A stretch of 8,307 bases of DNA, taken from the NCBI GenBank assembly GCA_903901395.1, contig CAIUQW010000393.1, forward strand, positions 1-8,307. Reading direction: 5' to 3'. This DNA is from an uncultured Chlorobiales bacterium (GTDB taxonomy: Bacteria > Bacteroidota > Chlorobiia > Chlorobiales > Chlorobiaceae). The stretch's first letter is position 1. The number at the start of each line of letters is the position of its first letter. Below the pieces are notes generated by a model. That model did not search any database. It saw only the letters and a program-made list of their open reading frames with translations, and had not been told where the DNA came from. The position numbers and the translations under genes were made by a program. This document shows, one piece after another, positions 5,383 to 8,307 of this stretch.

Positions 5383-5429
5383 TCCCTGTGCGGCTGATCT
5401 CTTTTTGTTGCACAGGGATTTGTTTTTTT
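5383..5429 (+). terminator. Rho-independent terminator of the DUF1997-like gene
   Basis: TCCCTGTGC (5383-5391) and GCACAGGGA (5410-5418) form a perfect 9-bp GC-rich stem with an 18-base loop, followed by TTTG and seven T (5419-5429). It lies 17 bases after the stop codon. The end of the T-run supplies the -35 region of the next promoter, so the two transcription units are packed back to front. Confidence 0.9.
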
Positions 5430-5456
5430 GTAAGTTATACCCTTACGGGGTATAGG
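5428..5456 (+). promoter_or_regulatory. Candidate promoter of the repressor-tolC-pump operon
   Basis: TTGTAA (5428-5433) and TATAGG (5451-5456) are spaced by exactly 17 bases. The palindrome at 5436-5454 fills the spacer and covers most of the -10 hexamer, the usual arrangement for repression by occlusion. Leader length would be about 40 bases to the ATG at 5503. Confidence 0.55.
5436..5454. promoter_or_regulatory. CsoR/CstR-type operator TATACCC-N5-GGGTATA
   Basis: A perfect 19-bp palindrome: TATACCC (5436-5442), TTACG, GGGTATA (5448-5454). Operators of the CsoR/CstR/RcnR family are palindromes with C-tract and G-tract half-sites flanked by AT bases, and this one lies directly upstream of a gene of that family. 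Autoregulation is the natural inference. Confidence 0.75.
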
Positions 5457-5502
5457 TATTTTAAGCTGTCTTTCTGCTTAGTTAGAAACAAGGGGCAACG
5501 CA

Positions 5503-5751
5503 ATGAATGAAGAGTACCGGATGGACGACGTGATCGTCAGGCTCAAAAAAGTGAACGGTCAGGTTCAGGCATTGATCAGAATGATCGAAAGCCAGGAGGA
5601 GTGTGAAAAGGTGGTGACTCAATTTCAGGCGGCCAAGGCGGCGCTTGACAACACCTTTTCCCTCGTGCTGAACCGGAATCTGCAGAACTGCCTGAACAGG
5701 CAGGATGCGGGAAGCGTGGAAAAGATTATCAAACTCATATCGAAACAGTAG
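5503..5751 (+). CDS. CsoR/RcnR-family transcriptional repressor, CstR-like (thiol/persulfide sensor candidate)
   Basis: An 82-residue all-helical repressor of the CsoR/RcnR/FrmR family (DUF156). RLKKVNGQVQALIRMIE (13-29) is the typical first long helix. Cys34 (EEC) and Cys63 (QNC) occupy the two conserved thiol positions. The His that completes the Cu(I) site in CsoR, four residues before the second Cys, is Asn59 here (NLQNC). Staphylococcus aureus CstR, which senses persulfides through the two Cys, also has Asn at that point (NLIEC) and a similar stretch after the first Cys (VITQ versus VVTQ here). A dithiol sulfur-sensing role is therefore more likely than copper sensing. The start ATG has AAGGGG 7 bases upstream. 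It is the first gene of an operon with tolC and an RND pump, behind a palindromic operator. Confidence 0.88.
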   Translation: MNEEYRMDDVIVRLKKVNGQVQALIRMIESQEECEKVVTQFQAAKAALDNTFSLVLNRNLQNCLNRQDAGSVEKIIKLISKQ

Positions 5752-7092
5752 ATGACCAGGATAGCAACCAGAAAGGTTCTCGCCCTGCTTGCGGCGGGTC
5801 TCGTGACCTGTTCGCAGGCCGATGCGGCAACCATGAAGCTTTCGCTCGACGACGCGCTGAAGATGGCGCATGAACGGAACTCGATGCTCAAGGCGGCTCG
5901 CGCCAAAATCGATCAGGCCGACGCCCGGATCGAGCAGACTCGCCAGGGTTTCCTGCCGAAGGTGACGCTCTCCGAAACCGTGCTGGAAACCAACGATCCC
6001 GGCGCAGTGCTGGTGAGCAAGCTCCAGCAGGAGAGCGTGTACTACAATATGGCTACCGGTGATATGGGGGATTTTACTTTGAAAAATCTCAACCATCCGG
6101 GGGCGATCACCGATTTTCAGACCTCGCTTCAGGTGATGCAGCCGATCTTCAACAAAGACGCCTCCATTGGCCGCTCGATGGCCCGGAGCGCCCGCAAGGC
6201 GCAGGGTTTCATGACCGACCGCGCCGTGGAAACCATCGACCTGAACGTCAAGAAAGCCTATTACGGTCTTATTCTTGCCAAAAAGAATCTCGACGCCACC
6301 GAGCAGTCGATCCGCATCATGCAGGGCTACAGCAGCGAAGCCGCCCGCGGTTACGCCGCCGGTCTGGTGACCAAGTCCGACAAGCTCTCCACCGAGGTGC
6401 GCCTCGCCGAGCTGCGTGACCAGAAGCTCCAGATTCAGGACGCGATCCGCAATGCCGAGGATGCGCTCCGCACGATGCTTGCTCTCGGCCCCGGCGATAC
6501 CGTCCAGCCGGTCGGCGATCTGACGGTCGATGCGAAGTTCGCAGCTTCGAAGGCCAGCGCCGAGGGGCGCAGCGACCTCAAGGCGCTCGCGGCTTTTCAG
6601 GAGGTGACTGGCTACCAGCACGACATGGCTCGCGCGCAGTATATGCCGAGGGTGAACGCTTTCGCCCAGCAGAACTGGCACGACAACTCCATTTTCGGCA
6701 CGGAAGGTTCGAGCTGGACCATCGGCCTGAACGTGCAGTGGAACATCTTCGACGGCATGGCAACCAAAGGCAAGGTTGAGGAGACCAGGGCGCAGGCGAT
6801 GGAGGCCCGGTACAACTACGAAGCGGCAAAGCAGCAGAGCGACATGGAGATCGATGTGGCTCGCCGCACGCTCGTCACCTCCCGCGAGCGTATCGCGGTG
6901 GCTGGCAAATCGCTCGAAGCGGCCAAGGTCAGCTTCGACTTCATCGGCGAGCAGTTCAGAACCGGCATGGCGATGAGCTTCGAGCTGCTCATGCGCGAAC
7001 AGGCGTGGACATGGGCCAAGATGCGCCTCAACCAGGCGAAGTACGATTACTGCATCGCCAGAAGCGAACTTGAATATTACAGCGCTCACTGA
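5752..7092 (+). CDS. TolC-family outer membrane efflux factor
   Basis: A 446-residue outer membrane channel subunit that would trimerise and connect with an RND pump through a periplasmic adaptor. The N-terminus has a signal peptide (basic MTRIATRK, hydrophobic VLALLAAGLV, probable cleavage after QADA at residue 25); Cys20 lies in LVTC, an imperfect lipobox because Thr precedes Cys. Two OEP repeats are visible: LSLDDALKMAHERNS at 30-44 with long coiled-coil helices and GFLPKVTLSE, and a second copy with ARAQYMPRVNAF, the beta-barrel stretch WTIGLNVQWNIFDG, and helices through KVEETRAQAMEARYNYEAAK and FRTGMAMSFELLMREQAW. Length is normal. The ATG directly abuts the TAG of the repressor gene and no Shine-Dalgarno is evident, so translation is probably coupled. 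The next gene is the pump, after a 190-base gap. Confidence 0.92.
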   Translation: MTRIATRKVLALLAAGLVTCSQADAATMKLSLDDALKMAHERNSMLKAARAKIDQADARIEQTRQGFLPKVTLSETVLETNDPGAVLVSKLQQESVYYNMATGDMGDFTLKNLNHPGAITDFQTSLQVMQPIFNKDASIGRSMARSARKAQGFMTDRAVETIDLNVKKAYYGLILAKKNLDATEQSIRIMQGYSSEAARGYAAGLVTKSDKLSTEVRLAELRDQKLQIQDAIRNAEDALRTMLALGPGDTVQPVGDLTVDAKFAASKASAEGRSDLKALAAFQEVTGYQHDMARAQYMPRVNAFAQQNWHDNSIFGTEGSSWTIGLNVQWNIFDGMATKGKVEETRAQAMEARYNYEAAKQQSDMEIDVARRTLVTSRERIAVAGKSLEAAKVSFDFIGEQFRTGMAMSFELLMREQAWTWAKMRLNQAKYDYCIARSELEYYSAH

Positions 7093-7286
7093 AATCCGGT
7101 TCGGCCCGATCGGGGCATGAACGTAAAATTGTGCGTCGTGCATCCATCCCCTCCGTGACAGCGTCAGCCGTCACTGACCGGGTCACGACGCAGATCGAGT
7201 CGCCCTCCGCAACACCGCGAGAGGGCGCGAGAGTTACAACAGACAAGTACACGCAAGACAGAGCGAAGGAGGCTCTACACCAATGA
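7074..7286 (+). pseudogene. Open frame between tolC and the pump gene, possible remnant of the adaptor gene
   Basis: A frame without an ATG is open from 7074 and ends in TGA at 7284-7286, overlapping the pump ATG as ATGA (7283-7286), the junction usually left by a coupled upstream gene. Its last part reads TPREGARVTTDKYTQDRAKE, which faintly resembles the C-terminal end of periplasmic adaptor proteins (an xxGxxV strand then a charged tail). In another frame ATG 7117 begins a 13-codon peptide, MNVKLCVVHPSPP, that could be the first residues of a signal peptide. One reading is an adaptor gene reduced by internal deletion; equally this may be chance. Confidence 0.22.
7093..7282 (+). other. Structured 190-base gap between tolC and the RND gene
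   Basis: Inverted repeats follow one another: CCCGATCGGG (7105-7114); TGCGTCGTG (7132-7140) with CACGACGCA (7184-7192), enclosing GTGAC (7155-7159) with GTCAC (7170-7174); and CGCCCTC (7201-7207) with GAGGGCG (7221-7227), which can extend by CGC/GCG across one bulged A. None is followed by a T-run, so no intrinsic terminator is evident and the pump is probably in the same transcript. A strong ribosome binding site, GAAGGAGG at 7265-7272, precedes the pump ATG by 10 bases. Confidence 0.6.
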
Positions 7287-8307
7287 ATGAAGGTATAGCC
7301 GGCAGGCTTGCAAAGCAGTTCATCAACTCGAAGATTACGCCGCTTCTCATGCTGGCCTCTCTTCTGGTCGGCATCATGGCGACCTTCATGACGCCGCGCG
7401 AAGAGGAACCGCAGATCGTCGTGCCGATGGTCGATATTTACATTCCTTACCCCGGAGCCACCGCCGCCGAGGTGCAGGAGCGCGTGGCCAAGCCAATCGA
7501 ACGCGCCGTGACCGAGATCAAAGGGGTCGATTACGTCTATTCGACCGCGATGCCCGACTTCGCGCTCGTCACCGTTCGCTACAAGGTCGGCGACAGCGCC
7601 GAGGAGAGCATGGTCAAGCTCTGGGCGACTTTGATGAAGTACATGGACAAGATGCCGCCCGGCGTGCAGATGCCGCTCATCAAGAAGGTCTCCATCGACG
7701 ACGTGCCGGTACTCAACCTCACCATCTGGAGCAAGGACAAGAGTCCGTTCGAGCTTCGCCGGATCGCCACGCAGATGGCCGATCAGGTCAAGCAGACCGA
7801 GAATATCGGTGATGTCGAGATCAAGGGCGGCCTGAAGCGTCAGGTGCGGGTGATGCTCGACAAGGGCAAGCTCATGCGTTTCAATATCACGCCGCTCCAG
7901 ATTGCCCGCCAGATTCAGAGCACCAACAGTCAGATGACCTCGGGTGATTTCAAGGATATGAACGAGGCGATTGTCGTCAAATCGGGCAAGTTCCTGCAAA
8001 GCAAGGAGGATGTCGGCAACATCGTGGTCGGCATTTATGGCGCCGCGCCGGTAATGCTGAAAGATGTGGCCGAAGTCACCGACGGCCCCGAAGAGGTCAA
8101 CAACTACACCGAGTTCGGCTGGGGCGCAGCTTCAGGCAATAAAGACAAGTCCGACTATCCCGCCGTCACGCTCACGGTGGCAAAGCGGCAAGGCGCGGAT
8201 GCGACCATGCTCGCTAATAAGGTGATGGAGAAGGTCGCGGGGATGAAGGGTTCGGTCATTCCGGCGGATGTGACCGTGACCGAGACGAGGAACTATGGCG
8301 AGACCGC
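7283..8307 (+). CDS. RND-family efflux pump inner-membrane subunit (AcrB-type), 5' part only
   Basis: The first 341 codons of a proton-driven efflux transporter normally about 1,000 residues or more; it continues past the window. After a short cytoplasmic N-terminus, the first membrane helix spans about residues 19-36 (TPLLMLASLLVGIMATFM). The diagnostic TPREEEPQI (37-45), IPYPGATAAEVQERVAKPIE (54-73) and KMPPGVQMPLI (123-133) follow, then the porter subdomains with KDVAEVTDGPEEV and, near the window end, VTLTVAKRQGADA. TPREEEPQI is the hydrophobe/multidrug-type motif; metal pumps of the CusA/CzcA class carry a different sequence here, so metal export is less likely. The start is fixed by GAAGGAGG 10 bases upstream. 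It follows tolC in the repressor operon; the adaptor is not in the window and may lie downstream or elsewhere. Confidence 0.93.
   Translation, partial: MNEGIAGRLAKQFINSKITPLLMLASLLVGIMATFMTPREEEPQIVVPMVDIYIPYPGATAAEVQERVAKPIERAVTEIKGVDYVYSTAMPDFALVTVRYKVGDSAEESMVKLWATLMKYMDKMPPGVQMPLIKKVSIDDVPVLNLTIWSKDKSPFELRRIATQMADQVKQTENIGDVEIKGGLKRQVRVMLDKGKLMRFNITPLQIARQIQSTNSQMTSGDFKDMNEAIVVKSGKFLQSKEDVGNIVVGIYGAAPVMLKDVAEVTDGPEEVNNYTEFGWGAASGNKDKSDYPAVTLTVAKRQGADATMLANKVMEKVAGMKGSVIPADVTVTETRNYGET

Noticed and set aside
5503..5751. Assignment as a copper sensor CsoR
   Set aside because: The His ligand four residues before the second Cys is Asn, as in CstR, and the associated pump is not of the metal-exporter motif class.
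5482..7143. Long minus-strand open frame of 553 codons opposite the repressor and tolC
   Set aside because: It is antisense to a clear TolC family gene, has no domain logic (His, Leu and Arg-rich antisense composition), and arises from the GC-rich codon pattern of the plus strand.
7028..7999. Minus-strand open frame of 323 codons opposite the RND gene
   Set aside because: It is antisense to an unmistakable RND pump sequence and crosses the intergenic gap; no recognisable protein features.
7283..8307. Heavy-metal RND pump (CusA/CzcA type)
   Set aside because: The N-terminal segment carries TPREEEPQI, characteristic of multidrug/hydrophobe-type pumps.

Overview
The window looks like chromosome of a green sulfur bacterium, most likely Chlorobaculum or a close relative. 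The best evidence is a 75-residue protein at 3735-3962 (minus) that I recognise as the chlorosome envelope protein CsmB; chlorosomes of this kind are typical of Chlorobi. The genes are GC-rich and tightly packed, and the spacers between 3963 and 4735 are more AT-rich. No rRNA, tRNA, CRISPR array, transposase or insertion sequence was seen.

Left part (1-3647, minus strand). Four genes run leftwards with gaps of 27 bases or less or a 4-base overlap: an AmgK-like anomeric sugar kinase, a MurU-like nucleotidyltransferase, a DUF1343/NamZ-type exo-N-acetylmuramidase, and the start of a sodium:solute symporter cut by the window edge. Together they suggest a MurNAc salvage route: uptake of muropeptide sugars, release of MurNAc, anomeric phosphorylation, then activation to UDP-MurNAc. 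The symporter frame carries an apparent single-base insertion near codon 6, and NamZ has no signal peptide.

Middle (3677-4735). csmB is on the minus strand with a strong terminator between it and amgK. Upstream is a spacer of about 420 bases with hairpins but no convincing gene. It is followed by a 40-codon single-pass membrane protein (4385-4507, minus). The leaders of csmB and the small gene share the 10-mer CAATCAAAAC at almost the same distance from their starts. A divergent promoter region then serves the plus-strand genes.

Right part (4736-8307, plus strand). A DUF1997-like gene ends in a classic terminator. Next is a CsoR/CstR-type repressor gene preceded by a 19-bp palindrome lying inside its promoter, then a TolC-family outer membrane factor whose ATG abuts the repressor stop, then the first 341 codons of an RND efflux pump. 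The repressor's ligand set is Cys34/Asn59/Cys63, which fits the persulfide sensor CstR better than copper-sensing CsoR. That would be meaningful in an organism that lives on sulfide and polysulfide. The periplasmic adaptor gene expected between tolC and the pump is absent; the 190-base gap holds several inverted repeats and an open frame that ends as ATGA on the pump start, possibly a remnant.
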